A stretch of 64,000 nt of DNA from Prauserella marina (GCF_002240355.1 NZ_CP016353.1:4266501-4330500); one strand, 5' to 3'; shown: positions 1 to 9,948, counted from the first letter of the stretch. Numbers and translations: made by a program. Notes: a model not told the origin generated them from the letters alone.

Positions 1-407
1 TCGTCGGCGAGCAGGCCGCTCTCGACCTCGACCCCGGCCTCGGCGAGCACCCGTCCGCCACCAGCCGCAACGGGGTGAGGGTCGGCCACCGCGAACCTCA
101 CCGAGGACACTCCAGCGGCCAGCAGCGCCTCAGTGCAGGGCGGAGTCCTGCCGTAGTGGGAACAGGGTTCCAGCGTCACGAACGCGGTCGCGCCGCGGGC
201 CAGGTCACCCGCCTCCCGCAAGGCCATGACCTCGGCGTGCGGACCCGGCGGCGGCTGGGTGGCTCCCCTGCCGACGATCCGGCCCTCACGGTCGACGACG
301 ACCGCCCCGACGGGAGGGTTCGGGCTCGTGCTGCCCCTGACCGTCTCGCTCAGCGCGAGCGCGGCCTCCATGAACTCCCGAGCGCGCTCACCGGAGGTGC
401 CGGTCAC
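1..407 (-). CDS. ribD: Riboflavin biosynthesis deaminase/reductase RibD, N-terminal part (runs off left edge)
   Basis: Bifunctional enzyme of riboflavin synthesis that deaminates and then reduces the pyrimidine intermediate made from GTP. Only the first 135 residues are present, and they cover the zinc-dependent deaminase domain. The zinc and proton-transfer motifs are visible: PHAEVMAL near residue 52, and LEPCSHYGRTPPCTEALL near residues 76-93. I place the start at a GTG at 407, one base after the rpe stop, with GGGAGG about 9 bases upstream. The reductase domain lies outside the window. It is last in the rsmB-flavoprotein-rpe-ribD run. Confidence 0.93.
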   Translation of the reverse strand, partial: MTGTSGERAREFMEAALALSETVRGSTSPNPPVGAVVVDREGRIVGRGATQPPPGPHAEVMALREAGDLARGATAFVTLEPCSHYGRTPPCTEALLAAGVSSVRFAVADPHPVAAGGGRVLAEAGVEVESGLLAD

Positions 408-408
408 C

Positions 409-1098
409 TCAGTGCGCCTCCCGTGCCTTCGCGGCACTCGCTCGCAGCGCGGCGACCGCGGCACCGGGGTCGGCAGCACCGTAGACGGCCGATCCGGCGA
501 CGAAGCAGTCGACGCCCGCCTCGGCCGCCTGCTCGATGGTGTCGGCGTTGATCCCGCCGTCGATCTCCACCAGCACCGTCAGGTGTCCCGTGTCGACCAG
601 CCCGCGCGCGGTCCTGACCTTGTCGAGCACCGACGGGATGAAGGACTGCCCGCCGAAACCCGGTTCCACCGACATCACCAGCAGCGTGTCGTAGTGCTTC
701 AAGGTGTCGAGGTGGTCTTCGAGCGGGGTGCCCGGCTTGATGGAGAGCCCGGCCTTGGCCCCGGCGGCCCTCAGGTTCTTGGCGAGCATGACCGGATCGT
801 GTGCCGCCTCGACATGCACCGTCACGTTGTGCGCGCCCGCCTCGGCGTATCCGGGTGCCCAGCGGTCGGGGTCCTCGATCATCAGGTGACAGTCCATCGG
901 CACGTCGGTGCTCTTCAGCAGCGATTGCACGACGGGAAGCCCGAGAGTCAGGTTGGGAACGAAGTGACCGTCCATCACGTCGACGTGGATCCAGTCGGCG
1001 CGGGTTTCTCCCTCGCCCGCTACAGCGGCGATCTCCTCACCGAGCCTGGCGAAGTCCGCGGAAAGAATGCTGGGTGCGATCAACGGTTGGTGGGCCAC
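409..1098 (-). CDS. rpe: Ribulose-phosphate 3-epimerase
   Basis: Interconverts ribulose 5-phosphate and xylulose 5-phosphate in the pentose phosphate pathway. At 229 residues it has the normal length for this TIM-barrel enzyme. Metal and catalytic motifs are intact: [14 protein letters not shown] near residue 9, [12 protein letters not shown] at 38-49, CHLMIEDP at 70-77, [13 protein letters not shown] and EIDGGIN. It lies directly upstream of ribD. About 85 bases separate it from the flavoprotein gene, so it may have a separate transcript or be part of the fmt-rsmB run. Confidence 0.96.
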   Translation of the reverse strand: MAHQPLIAPSILSADFARLGEEIAAVAGEGETRADWIHVDVMDGHFVPNLTLGLPVVQSLLKSTDVPMDCHLMIEDPDRWAPGYAEAGAHNVTVHVEAAHDPVMLAKNLRAAGAKAGLSIKPGTPLEDHLDTLKHYDTLLVMSVEPGFGGQSFIPSVLDKVRTARGLVDTGHLTVLVEIDGGINADTIEQAAEAGVDCFVAGSAVYGAADPGAAVAALRASAAKAREAH

Positions 1099-1183
1099 TC
1101 ACGCGAGTCTAGAGGGGAGGTTCCCTCCCCGGTCGGTGCGGACCCCCTGCCGGCCGGCACCCCGCCACGAGCGGGGATCCGGC

Positions 1184-1690
1184 TCACTCCAGCAGGTCGA
1201 GAACGCCGGTCCACGGCCGGTCGACGGCCAGTCTGCTCGTGGTCACGCCCGCCGAGGCGAGCGTGTCGAGATGCCCCTGCCAAGCGGGATGCCGGAACCT
1301 GCTGTCCCTGACCTGGTAGCCGACGACCATCCGCACTCCCGGCTCGCCGAGCGCGTCCCCGAGCACGGTGGTCGCCTGGTTGTCGGCCAGTCCCAGCGCC
1401 AGTTTGGCGACCGAACCGGCGCTCGCGGGCGCGAACAGGAAGACCTCGGGATCGGGGTGCGGCCGTTCCTCGCCCGGCAGCCGGGATTCGCTGCGCACGT
1501 CGAGACCGGTCAGCGCGCGGAGCCTTTCCAGTTCCCCGGTGGTCGTGAGCCACCGGTGAGCCGTCGGCGTCAGCGTGACCGCCAGCCGCCAGCCGCGCAG
1601 GGCGGCCGGTTCGGCGATCTCGGTGACGAACCGGGACTCGACACCGCCGCACGAGGAGGCGACCAGTCCCAGTACCGGTCCCGGTGTCAC
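1184..1690 (-). CDS. Flavoprotein of the HFCD/PPC-decarboxylase fold
   Basis: A 168-residue protein related to FMN-binding cysteine decarboxylases. It opens with a Rossmann-type stretch (GLVASSCGGVESRF) and carries APASAGSVAKLALGLADN near the middle, which resembles the FMN-contacting APAT...AKLA.GIADN segment of the HFCD family. The start is the GTG at 1690, overlapping the rsmB stop by four bases (GTGA), so the two are probably translationally coupled. The substrate is unknown. It is not CoaBC, which is encoded separately in this window and has the synthetase domain this protein lacks. Confidence 0.75.
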   Translation of the reverse strand: MTPGPVLGLVASSCGGVESRFVTEIAEPAALRGWRLAVTLTPTAHRWLTTTGELERLRALTGLDVRSESRLPGEERPHPDPEVFLFAPASAGSVAKLALGLADNQATTVLGDALGEPGVRMVVGYQVRDSRFRHPAWQGHLDTLASAGVTTSRLAVDRPWTGVLDLLE

Positions 1691-3114
1691 CGTGCGATGG
1701 CGAGCGCGACGAACATGGCGTCGGTGCCGTGCCGGTGTGGCCAGAGCTGGACGTAGGGTCCGTCGCCGAGCAGGGGAACGCCGGGGAAGTACTCCCTCGC
1801 GTCGATCACCTCGGCTCCCGCCCTGCGTGCGGCGTTGCCGAAAACGCCCTCGGTCTCGGCGAGGTGCGGGGAACACACCACGTAGGCGACGAGGCCACCG
1901 GCGCGCACCAGCCCGAACGCGGAGGCGAGCAGTTCGCCCTGCAAGCGGGTCAGGTCCGCGACGTCGGAGGGCTGTCTGCGCCAGCGTGCCTCCGGCCGCC
2001 TGCGCAGCGCGCCGAGCCCGCTGCACGGCGCGTCGACGAGCACCCTGTCGTAGCCGCCGTCGAGTCCGGGGTCCCTCCCGTCGGCGACGTGGACGGTCAC
2101 CGGAAGGCCCTCGGTGGCCCGCTCGACGAGCTTCGCCCTGTGCGGGGCCTTCTCGACGGCGTCCACCGTGACGCCGGCCGTGGCGGCGAGCGAGCCGAGC
2201 AACGTCGCCTTCCCTCCGGGGCCGGCGCACAGGTCGAGCCATCTGGTGTCGCCGCCGCTGCCGCCGTCGACCGGCACGTTGGTCGCGGCGATGGTGACGA
2301 GCTGGCTGCCTTCGTCCTGTACGACGGCGAGCTTCTCCTTGATCGGCTCCGCCTCGGCGAGATCGCCACCACCGGTGGGAAGGTGGACGCCGTAGGGCGA
2401 GTAGGGCGCTGGGTCGCCGCCGGTGATCGCGGCCAGCTCGTCAGCGGTGATCTCGCCGGGCTTGGCGAGCAGGTGCACGGCCGGACGGGTGTCGTCGGCG
2501 AGCAGCGCCGCCTCCAGCTCGGCTCCCTTGTCACCCAGTGCTTCCGCGAAGGAGCGCGCCACCCACCTCGGGTGCGAGGTGCGCATCGCGAGGTTCCCGA
2601 TCGGGTCGGTTTCCGCGTCGGGAGTCAGCTGCCGCATCCAGTCCGCCTCGTCCTTTTCGGACACGTTGCGGAGCACGGCGTTGGCGAAACCGGCGACGTG
2701 CGAGCCCGTCTCCTCCCTGACGAGGTCGACGGTGGAGGCCACGGCCGCGTGCGGAGGGATCCTCGTCCGCAGCAACTGGTAGGCACCCAGCCGCAACGCG
2801 TCGAGCACCACCTTGTCCACTTCGGACAGCGGCCGGTCGAGGCAGGCCGTGATGATCTCGTCGAGCAGCCCCTGCGCCCGCAGGGTTCCGTAGGTCAGCT
2901 CGGTCGCCAGCGCGGCGTCCCTGCCCGTGATGCGGCGCCTGCGAAGTTCTTCCGGCAGCATCAGGTTGGCGTAGGCGTCGCGCTCGCTGACGGCACGCAG
3001 CACGTCGAGGGCTACCCTGCGGGCCGGATCCTGCGCGGGGGGCTTCCTCGGCCCCTGCTTACGAGGGGCCGGGCGCCTGCTCCGGTCCGGCTTTCCCTGC
3101 CGGCCAGGTGTCAT
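1687..3114 (-). CDS. rsmB: 16S rRNA (cytosine-5) methyltransferase RsmB
   Basis: Methylates a cytosine of 16S rRNA using S-adenosylmethionine. A basic tail (about residues 1-30) is followed by an N-terminal NusB-like RNA-binding domain (about 30-175). The C-terminal Rossmann methyltransferase has the SAM loop [16 protein letters not shown], the catalytic-cysteine motif [15 protein letters not shown] and the second cysteine motif [12 protein letters not shown] chose the ATG at 3114 because it overlaps the fmt stop by four bases and has GGGGAG eight bases upstream. A longer reading from 3156 would overlap fmt by 46 bases. The protein is 475 residues. Confidence 0.93.
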   Translation of the reverse strand: MTPGRQGKPDRSRRPAPRKQGPRKPPAQDPARRVALDVLRAVSERDAYANLMLPEELRRRRITGRDAALATELTYGTLRAQGLLDEIITACLDRPLSEVDKVVLDALRLGAYQLLRTRIPPHAAVASTVDLVREETGSHVAGFANAVLRNVSEKDEADWMRQLTPDAETDPIGNLAMRTSHPRWVARSFAEALGDKGAELEAALLADDTRPAVHLLAKPGEITADELAAITGGDPAPYSPYGVHLPTGGGDLAEAEPIKEKLAVVQDEGSQLVTIAATNVPVDGGSGGDTRWLDLCAGPGGKATLLGSLAATAGVTVDAVEKAPHRAKLVERATEGLPVTVHVADGRDPGLDGGYDRVLVDAPCSGLGALRRRPEARWRRQPSDVADLTRLQGELLASAFGLVRAGGLVAYVVCSPHLAETEGVFGNAARRAGAEVIDAREYFPGVPLLGDGPYVQLWPHRHGTDAMFVALAIAR

Positions 3115-4037
3115 GTCAGCCGCTCCCCTTGCTCGATTCTGGTGCCGCGGGCCCAATCGGCCGCCGCCATGCGTTTCTTGCCCTGAGCCTGTACGTCGCC
3201 GAGTTCGACGGGCGTCGTCGCCGTTCCTGCCAGTACCCGCTTGCGTTCGACGGCGAGTTCACCCGGCGCCAGCCCGGGCCCGTCGGCGTGGCGCACCGGC
3301 CCCAGCTTGATCCGCTCTCCCCTGAACGTCGCCCACGCACCCGGTTCGGGGGTCACGGAACGGATCCGCCTTTCGACGGCGACGGCGGGAGCGGAGAAGT
3401 CGGCGCCCGCATCGGCGACGGTCACCTTCGGCGCGTAGGTCACGCCCTCCGCCTGCTGTGCGACCGCGCTCAGCGTACCGTCCTCGATTCCATCCATTGT
3501 GGACACCAGCAGGCTGGCGCCCGAATCGGCGAGCCTGCCGAGCAGTGCGCCCGCGGTGTCGGTGCCGGTGATCTTCTCGGTGACGAAACCGAAAACCGGG
3601 CCCGCGTCGAGTTCCTTGACGATCCGGAACGTCGAGGCGCCGGTGATCTCGTCGCCGGCCCTGATCGCGGCCTGCACCGGCGCGGCGCCGCGCCACGAAG
3701 GCAGCAGTGAGAAGTGCAGGTTGACCCAGCCGTGCGCGGGAATGTCCAGCGCCCGCTGGGGCAGCAGCGCGCCGTAGGCCACGACGGGGCAGGCGTCCGG
3801 AGCGATCTCGGCCAGCCTCGCCAGAAACTCGGGATCTCCCGCCTTGCCGGGGGTCAGCACCTCGATGCCGTGCTCGTCGGCGACCGCGCCGACCGGAGAG
3901 CGCACCAGCTTGCGCCCACGGCCCGCTTGCGCGTCCGGCCGCGTGACGACGGCGACCACCTCGTGCCTCGGCGAAGCCAGCAGTGCCAGCAGCGAGGGTA
4001 CGGCGGGTTCGGGGGTACCGGCGAAGACAAGCCTCAT
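3111..4037 (-). CDS. fmt: Methionyl-tRNA formyltransferase
   Basis: Formylates initiator Met-tRNA with 10-formyltetrahydrofolate. It is 308 residues, the family norm. The N-terminal signature [12 protein letters not shown], the folate/catalytic motif [17 protein letters not shown] near residue 107, and the C-terminal tRNA-binding domain are all present. It is coupled to rsmB downstream by an ATGA overlap. The usual partner def (peptide deformylase) is not next to it; priA is upstream instead. Confidence 0.96.
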   Translation of the reverse strand: MRLVFAGTPEPAVPSLLALLASPRHEVVAVVTRPDAQAGRGRKLVRSPVGAVADEHGIEVLTPGKAGDPEFLARLAEIAPDACPVVAYGALLPQRALDIPAHGWVNLHFSLLPSWRGAAPVQAAIRAGDEITGASTFRIVKELDAGPVFGFVTEKITGTDTAGALLGRLADSGASLLVSTMDGIEDGTLSAVAQQAEGVTYAPKVTVADAGADFSAPAVAVERRIRSVTPEPGAWATFRGERIKLGPVRHADGPGLAPGELAVERKRVLAGTATTPVELGDVQAQGKKRMAAADWARGTRIEQGERLT

Positions 4038-4104
4038 GGCCGCTCCGTACCGGTCGGGGATTCACACATCGCGAGCCAGTCTAGAGCGCCCGCGCCCACG
4101 AGCC

Positions 4105-4137
4105 GACCTCGCGGGCCGACTGGCCTTCCGCGAGGTC
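4105..4137 (-). terminator. Hairpin at the 3' end of priA
   Basis: A perfect 10-bp inverted repeat (GACCTCGCGG / CCGCGAGGTC) with a 13-base loop overlaps the priA stop codon and falls in the priA-fmt gap. There is no T-tract, as is common for actinobacterial hairpins that end or slow transcription. The function is inferred. Confidence 0.5.
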
Positions 4138-6211
4138 AGATCAGCGCGAGCGGATCCAGCTGGACACGCACCGGATCGGTTTCCTTGCGGGCGTTGCGCA
4201 ACGCGTTCACCGCGTGCGCGGCGTCGGCGAGCGCCCTTCCCTGCGCCCGGGGAACCCTCACGAGCGCGCGTTCCCGTTCCGCGCGGCCTTCCTCGTCGAC
4301 CTCGCCGAGCGGCACCGGACCCAGCACCTCGGCCGACGGCGGCAGGGTGATCTCGTCGAGCAGCGCGCCGACCGCCTCGGGAGTGCCCTCGAAGGCGGCC
4401 ATCCTGACCGCTGGCGGGAACCCGAGTTCCTTGCGCTCCGCTAATTCCAGCTCGGCGTGCCAGCCCGGGTCCCAGCGCACCAGTGCCTGCACGACGGGGA
4501 TTCCCGCCTCGGCGCCGACGACGACCCTGCCGCCCTCCCTCGCGGAGCGCACCATGGCAGCGGCGGTCAGCCACCGCCGCAAGGTCTCCTCTGCCGCCCG
4601 CAGATCCTGCCTTCCGAGCAGCGCCCAGCCGTCCAGCAACAGCGCCGCGCCGTAGCCGCCCTCCGCGACCGGCTCGGCTCCCGGTGTCGACACGACGAGC
4701 GCCGGTTTGGCGGGCACGCTCGCCAGCACCTCACCGCCTCCCGACGTACGAACGGCGACCCCCGCGAACGCCCTGCCGAGTTCCTCGGCGGTCCGCTTGG
4801 CGCCGACGACGACGGCACGCAGCCTGGCTGAGCCGCAGGTACCGCACCGGTAGTTGGCGTCGGCGACGCCGCACCACCGGCACCGGGGTACTCCGGCGGC
4901 GCCGCCTCCCGGCAGCAACAACGGTCCGGCGCACCTGCGGCAGCGGGCCGGAGTCCGGCACTGGGCACAGGCCAGCCCCGGAACGTAGCCCCTTCGCGGG
5001 ACCTGCACGAGCACCGGCGCACCGGCCGCGAGCGCGGCTCTCGCGGCCTCGAACGCGACGGAGGGCAGCCGCGCCACGCTCGCCGCCTCGTCCCTCGCCA
5101 CGTCGAAGTCCTCGCCGAAGGGGGTCACCCTCGGCGCGCTGGCGCGCACCTCCTCCCTCGCGGCGACGATCGGGTGTGCCCAGCCGCTTTCCAGCAGCAG
5201 TTGCGCCTCTGCCGTGCGGGTGTGCCCCGCGACGAGGAAGGACGCCTTCTCGGCGTGTGCCCTGACCATGAGCACGTCCCGCACCTGCGGATACGGCATG
5301 TGCGGGTCGGCGTGCAGGTCGTCGCCGTCGTCCCAGACGACGAAAAGGCCGGGATCGCTGACGGGGGCGAACATCGCCGCTCGCGTGCCGACGACGATGC
5401 GGACCGCGCCCCTCAGCACGGCGAGCCAGCGCCGGTACCGCTCGGAGGGGCCGAGATCGGCCGACAGCGCCACGACCGCGTCGGCACCCGCGAGTTCGGC
5501 GCACGCCGCCCGCACCCGCGCGACATCCCTGTGGTCCGGAAGGACGAGTACCGCGCTCTTGCCGGTCGCGGCCACCTCGGTGGCCAGTTCGGCGAGCCGG
5601 GAAGGCCAGTGCTCGCCGGGCAGCGCCTGCCACACGCCGTGCGCGGCCCTTCCGGCCCGCAGCGCGGCGAGGAACCCCGGCCCCCACGGGTAGCGCCGCC
5701 AGCCCTCGGCTTCGGGCGGCGAGGGAAGGGGTGCCGGCTCGCGAGGGGGCTCGGCCTCCACCTTCGCGTGCCGGGGCGGCAGCGCGAGGCGCAGTACGTC
5801 GATGAGGGTCCCGCCGTAGCGGGCGGCCACCGCCCTGCACAGCGCGGCTAGTGAGGGGGTCAGCACGCGCTCACTGGAGGTCACCCGCTCAAGGAACGAC
5901 AACCTGCCCTTGTGCTCGGTCTCGGTCGCGCGTTCCAGCAGAAAGCCGTCGACGAGCTGCCCGGCGAACCGCACGCGCACCCTGCACCCCGGCACCGCGG
6001 CGTCGGCCAGTTCCTTCGGCACCTGGTAGTCGAACGTGCGGTCGAGGTGCGCGAGCGGCACGTCGACGACGACCCTGGCGATCGGCTCGGACTCGGCAGG
6101 CTGGCGCTTTCCCTTGGCGGAACCGCGTCCGGCCTTCGCCTTTCCGCCCGATGGCCTGGGTTTCCCTGCCTTCGGCAACTCCCACAGCGGGGGCGCTTCG
6201 TCGTCCTTCAC
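4136..6211 (-). CDS. priA: Primosomal protein N' (PriA), actinobacterial helicase-degenerate type
   Basis: Replication-restart protein of 691 residues. The N-terminal DNA-binding region contains VVDVPLAHLDRTFDYQVP near residue 50. The zinc-binding cysteines of the middle insertion are all present (CAQC, CRRC, CRWC, CGTC). The helicase motifs are degraded: Walker A reads AATGKSA instead of the usual GxTGSGKT, and the DEEH box reads DDGDD, so ATP-driven unwinding is doubtful, as already proposed for mycobacterial PriA. The GTG start at 6211 overlaps the upstream acyltransferase stop by four bases. A much longer open frame continues upstream, but it lies inside that membrane protein gene. Confidence 0.9.
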   Translation of the reverse strand: MKDDEAPPLWELPKAGKPRPSGGKAKAGRGSAKGKRQPAESEPIARVVVDVPLAHLDRTFDYQVPKELADAAVPGCRVRVRFAGQLVDGFLLERATETEHKGRLSFLERVTSSERVLTPSLAALCRAVAARYGGTLIDVLRLALPPRHAKVEAEPPREPAPLPSPPEAEGWRRYPWGPGFLAALRAGRAAHGVWQALPGEHWPSRLAELATEVAATGKSAVLVLPDHRDVARVRAACAELAGADAVVALSADLGPSERYRRWLAVLRGAVRIVVGTRAAMFAPVSDPGLFVVWDDGDDLHADPHMPYPQVRDVLMVRAHAEKASFLVAGHTRTAEAQLLLESGWAHPIVAAREEVRASAPRVTPFGEDFDVARDEAASVARLPSVAFEAARAALAAGAPVLVQVPRRGYVPGLACAQCRTPARCRRCAGPLLLPGGGAAGVPRCRWCGVADANYRCGTCGSARLRAVVVGAKRTAEELGRAFAGVAVRTSGGGEVLASVPAKPALVVSTPGAEPVAEGGYGAALLLDGWALLGRQDLRAAEETLRRWLTAAAMVRSAREGGRVVVGAEAGIPVVQALVRWDPGWHAELELAERKELGFPPAVRMAAFEGTPEAVGALLDEITLPPSAEVLGPVPLGEVDEEGRAERERALVRVPRAQGRALADAAHAVNALRNARKETDPVRVQLDPLALI

Positions 6212-7374
6212 GCCTTCTTCTCTTGGCGCGCCTCGGTTCGTGGCCGCGTCGCGGGCACGACCGGTTTCGTGTCGAGACGGCGGGTGAGCAGTTTGAAGAC
6301 CGGCTGCTCGACACAGCGGGTGAGCACCCAGCCGAGGAAGACCGCGGTCGCCGCGAACGCGGGCATCCAGCCCCACCACGGCACGCCGAGGTCGGCCAGC
6401 CTGCGTGCCACCACGGTGCCGACCACGTAGTGCATGAGGTAGACGCCGTAGGAGATCCCGGCGAGCCATTGGATGGGCCTTGCCAGCTTCTGGAGCACCG
6501 GCAGTTCCCACACCGGCTGGTAGGCGGCCACGCAGATCAGCACGAGCGTGACGGCGAAGGCGAGCACCGAGTCGCCACCAGGCGGGTGCTTGTCGTGCGC
6601 GATGAGTACGACGCCCAGCATGAGATAGAGCTGGGTGAAGCTCATCCTGCCCTTGGACCAGCGGAAGATCGCCACACCGGCGACCAGCAGGTGGGCCCTG
6701 TTCAGCCCGGTGCCGTCGAGCGCCATGCTGAGCCACTGCGGAGGCGCCTGCCCCGGCCCCATGAACAGGTAACGCGCCGCGAGCGGAACCAGCAGCACGA
6801 GCCACAGCACCACCGAGGCCGCGGTCCCCCGCACCTTGGCCTTCCAGGCCAGCAGGCCGATCGCGGTGAAACCGGCCACCTGCACGGGAACGGTCCAGTG
6901 CGAGAGGTCGATGTACTGGACGTCGGCCAGCAACGTGTGCACGAGCCCGAGGTTGCCGACAAGGTCGCCGTAGGAGGGCCGGGGCAGGCCCTCCGGCGCG
7001 AACAGCAGGGTGATGCCGAAGATGAACACCACGGCGACCCAGAACGCGGGCAGCAGCCTGGCCAGCCTGCGGAACCACCAGCGCAACGGCGTCGACTTCC
7101 CGATGGTCATCGCGGCGAAGTAACCGGAGATGACGATGAGAATCGAGGCCCCGAACGGGAAGTCCATCTGAAGCGGGCCCGGCGGCAGCTCAAGGCCGGG
7201 AAGGGTCAGCGGCGCGAGGAAGGTGACGTGGAAGGCCAGCACGGCGACGATGCCGAGCACTCTGATCGCGTCCCAGCTGATGTGCCGGGTGCTCTTGGGT
7301 TTGGCCTGCTCCTGCCGGTCCGCAGGAGACCCAGCTGGTGCTGAGGACGCCGCGACTTCCTGAGTGTCCACCAC
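6208..7374 (-). CDS. Membrane acyltransferase, family 3 (OafA/YrhL type)
   Basis: A 388-residue integral membrane protein with about ten hydrophobic segments and the family opening WDAIRVLGIVAVLAFHVTF near residue 34, whose histidine is the expected catalytic residue. Such proteins acetylate sugars of cell-surface polymers or lipids. The acceptor cannot be told here. It sits between metK and priA, and its stop overlaps the priA GTG (GTGA), so translation of priA may depend on it. It begins with tandem GTG codons; the exact start is uncertain. Confidence 0.82.
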   Translation of the reverse strand: MVDTQEVAASSAPAGSPADRQEQAKPKSTRHISWDAIRVLGIVAVLAFHVTFLAPLTLPGLELPPGPLQMDFPFGASILIVISGYFAAMTIGKSTPLRWWFRRLARLLPAFWVAVVFIFGITLLFAPEGLPRPSYGDLVGNLGLVHTLLADVQYIDLSHWTVPVQVAGFTAIGLLAWKAKVRGTAASVVLWLVLLVPLAARYLFMGPGQAPPQWLSMALDGTGLNRAHLLVAGVAIFRWSKGRMSFTQLYLMLGVVLIAHDKHPPGGDSVLAFAVTLVLICVAAYQPVWELPVLQKLARPIQWLAGISYGVYLMHYVVGTVVARRLADLGVPWWGWMPAFAATAVFLGWVLTRCVEQPVFKLLTRRLDTKPVVPATRPRTEARQEKKA

Positions 7375-7419
7375 GAGATCGGGAGCTTAGGGCACGAACA
7401 CCTTCCGAGCGCCGCCGGG

Positions 7420-8622
7420 TCAGGCGCCGACGGCGCGCCGGAGATCCCCGGAGCGGGCCGTGCTCTCCCACGGCAGATCGAGTTCCGGCCTGCCGAAGTG
7501 GCCGTAGGCCGACGTCGGCGTGTAGATGGGGCGCAGCAGGTCCAGGTCGCGGATGATCGCGGCCGGGCGAAGGTCGAACACCTCGTTGATCGCCGCCTGG
7601 ATCTTGACGGGATCGACGGTCTCCGTTCCGAAGGTCTCGACGAACAAACCGACCGGAGCCGCCTTGCCGATGGCGTAGGCGACCTGCACCTCGACCCTGC
7701 CCGCGAGTCCGGCGGCGACGATGTTCTTGGCGACCCAGCGCATCGCGTAGGCGGCGGACCGGTCGACCTTGGAGGGGTCCTTGCCGGAGAACGCGCCACC
7801 ACCGTGGCGAGCCATCCCGCCGTAGGTGTCCACGATGATCTTGCGACCGGTCAGCCCCGCGTCGCCCATCGGACCGCCCACCACGAACCGGCCCGTCGGG
7901 TTGACGAGCAGCCTGGCATCGCCGCTGTCGAGGTCGACCCCGGAAAGCACGGGCGCGACGACGTGTTCCTTGACGTCGACGCCGAGCATCTTGTCGAGGT
8001 CGATGCCCTCGGCGTGCTGGCTGGAGACGACGACGGTGTCGAGCCGCACCGCCTGCTCGCCCGCGTACTCGATGGTCACCTGGGTCTTGCCGTCGGGCCG
8101 CAGGTAGGGCAGCACGCCCTCCTTGCGGACGGCGGTCAGCCGCTGCGAGAGCCGGTGTGCCAGCGCGATCGGCAAGGGCATCAACTCAGGAGTGTCCGAG
8201 CACGCATACCCGAACATCAACCCCTGATCACCAGCACCCTGCTTGTCCAAATCGTCGAGCGCGTTCTCCAACCGCGACTCATACGCCGTATCCACACCCT
8301 GCGCGATATCCGGCGACTGCGACCCGATCGCCACATTCACCCCACACGACGTCCCGTCGAACCCCTTCGCCGACGAGTCGTACCCGATCTCCAGAACCTT
8401 CTCCCTGACGATCGTCGGGATGTCGGCGTAGGCGTCGGTGGTCACCTCGCCGGCGACATGGACCTGGCCGGTCGTGATGAGGGTTTCGACGGCGACCCTG
8501 CTGCGGGGGTCCTTGGCGAGCAGCGCGTCGAGGATGGAGTCACTGATCGCGTCACAAATCTTGTCCGGATGACCTTCGGTCACGGATTCCGACGTGAAAA
8601 GCCTGCGGTTGGACGCGGTCAC
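7420..8622 (-). CDS. metK: S-adenosylmethionine synthetase
   Basis: Makes S-adenosylmethionine from methionine and ATP. Signature segments [13 protein letters not shown] near residue 8, [12 protein letters not shown] near 116-127 and [19 protein letters not shown] are present; it is about 400 residues. The GTG at 8622 gives a start like other actinobacterial MetK proteins and has AAGGAAG upstream; a GTG at 8634 is the alternative, but AAGGAA abuts it with no spacing. A stretch at about 8181-8400 has codon use unlike the rest of the gene (many GGG, TTG, GGT, GAT, TAT codons). Confidence 0.95.
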   Translation of the reverse strand: MTASNRRLFTSESVTEGHPDKICDAISDSILDALLAKDPRSRVAVETLITTGQVHVAGEVTTDAYADIPTIVREKVLEIGYDSSAKGFDGTSCGVNVAIGSQSPDIAQGVDTAYESRLENALDDLDKQGAGDQGLMFGYACSDTPELMPLPIALAHRLSQRLTAVRKEGVLPYLRPDGKTQVTIEYAGEQAVRLDTVVVSSQHAEGIDLDKMLGVDVKEHVVAPVLSGVDLDSGDARLLVNPTGRFVVGGPMGDAGLTGRKIIVDTYGGMARHGGGAFSGKDPSKVDRSAAYAMRWVAKNIVAAGLAGRVEVQVAYAIGKAAPVGLFVETFGTETVDPVKIQAAINEVFDLRPAAIIRDLDLLRPIYTPTSAYGHFGRPELDLPWESTARSGDLRRAVGA

Positions 8623-8673
8623 GACTGTCGTCACTTCCTTTTGCCGAGCTGGATTGCGGAGATGTCGAAGAGC

Positions 8674-9948
8674 CTACTGGCCTTTGCCAGGGCGATGCAG
8701 TAGTCCGGTTACGGCGTCCCACACTGTGGCCGCGAGAAGCGCTTTGGCGCCGAGCGGGATGCGTTCGCGCAGCCCCTCCGCCGACAGCAGCCAGCCGGTG
8801 TTCTCCTCCATCTCGAAGGCCTTGCCCTCACCGACGGCGTTGACGACGAGCAGGTCGCAGCCCTTGCGCTTGAGTTTGGCCGTGGCATGGTCGAGCACGC
8901 TGCCGTCGGCGTCGCCGGTCTCGGCGGCGAAACCCACGATGACCTGGCCGGGAAGCCGTTGCCGGACGAGCCCTGCCAGTATGTCCGGGTTTCTGACGAG
9001 TTTGATGTCCGGATCGGGGTTGTCGTCCGACTTCTTGATCTTGTAGTCGGCGGTGTCGGCAGGCCGGAAATCCGCGACGGCGGCGGCCATGACGATCACG
9101 TCGGCGGTGCGCGCCGCGTCCTGGACCGCCTCACCGAGCTGGGCGGCGGTGGAAACGGGGCGGATGTCGACACCGGCCGGTTCGGCCAGTGCCTGGGTGT
9201 GCGCGGTGACGAGGGTGACGCGCGCACCGCGCTGCGCGGCGACCCTGGCGAGCGCGTAGCCCTGCTTTCCCGAGGAACGGTTGCCGAGATGGCGGACCGG
9301 ATCGAGCGGTTCCCTCGTGCCTCCGGCCGAGATCACCACGTGCACGCCTTCGAGGTCGCGCGGCAGCGCATCGGCCCTCGCCAGCAGCAGCCTCGCGATG
9401 TCGACGATCTCGCGGGGATCGGCGAGCCTGCCCTTGCCGGTGTCGGCGCCGGTCAGTCTCCCGGCCGCGGGTTCGGCGACGAGCACTCCCCGTGAGCGCA
9501 GCAGTGCCACGTTGTCGCGGGTCGCCGCGTGCTCCCACATCTCGGTGTGCATGGCGGGAAAGAACGCGACGGGGCAGCGGGCCGTCAGCAGGGTACTGGT
9601 GAGCAGGTCGTCCGCCCTGCCATGGGCCGCCCTTGCCAGAAGATCGGCCGTCGCGGGAACGACGAGAACAAGGTCGGCTTCCTTGCCGATCCTGACGTGC
9701 TGGACGTCGGGAACCTCGGTGAAGACGCCGGTGTGCACGGGGTGACCGGACAATGCCTCGAACGTCGCGGCGCCGACGAAGTTCAGTGCCGCCTCCGTGG
9801 GCACGACGCGCACGTCGTGGCCCGTCTCGGTGAGACCGCGCAGCACCTCGCACGCCTTGTAGGCGGCGATACCGCCGCCTACGCCGAGCACGATCCTCGG
9901 CTTACCGGTGGCCTGTGCGCCCGGCACGGCTTGGCTCGATTCGGTCAC
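8674..9948 (-). CDS. coaBC: Bifunctional phosphopantothenoylcysteine decarboxylase/synthetase
   Basis: Carries out two consecutive coenzyme A steps. Residues about 15-190 form the FMN decarboxylase with GVGGGIAAYKACEVLRGL, the catalytic-histidine segment QHVRIGKEADLVLVVPATA and PAMHTEMW (PAMN in many homologues). Residues about 205-420 form the CTP-dependent synthetase with ISAGGTREPLDPVRHLGNRS. In the flexible flap the cysteine found in E. coli is replaced (LTGADTGKGRL), as I recall for other actinobacteria. GTG start; it follows rpoZ after 141 bases. Confidence 0.95.
   Translation of the reverse strand: MTESSQAVPGAQATGKPRIVLGVGGGIAAYKACEVLRGLTETGHDVRVVPTEAALNFVGAATFEALSGHPVHTGVFTEVPDVQHVRIGKEADLVLVVPATADLLARAAHGRADDLLTSTLLTARCPVAFFPAMHTEMWEHAATRDNVALLRSRGVLVAEPAAGRLTGADTGKGRLADPREIVDIARLLLARADALPRDLEGVHVVISAGGTREPLDPVRHLGNRSSGKQGYALARVAAQRGARVTLVTAHTQALAEPAGVDIRPVSTAAQLGEAVQDAARTADVIVMAAAVADFRPADTADYKIKKSDDNPDPDIKLVRNPDILAGLVRQRLPGQVIVGFAAETGDADGSVLDHATAKLKRKGCDLLVVNAVGEGKAFEMEENTGWLLSAEGLRERIPLGAKALLAATVWDAVTGLLHRPGKGQ

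Noticed and set aside
4136-7078. 980-codon frame extending PriA into the acyltransferase gene
   Set aside because: The upstream part is a shadow of the membrane protein frame. The GTG at 6211 overlaps the acyltransferase stop in the style of the other junctions.
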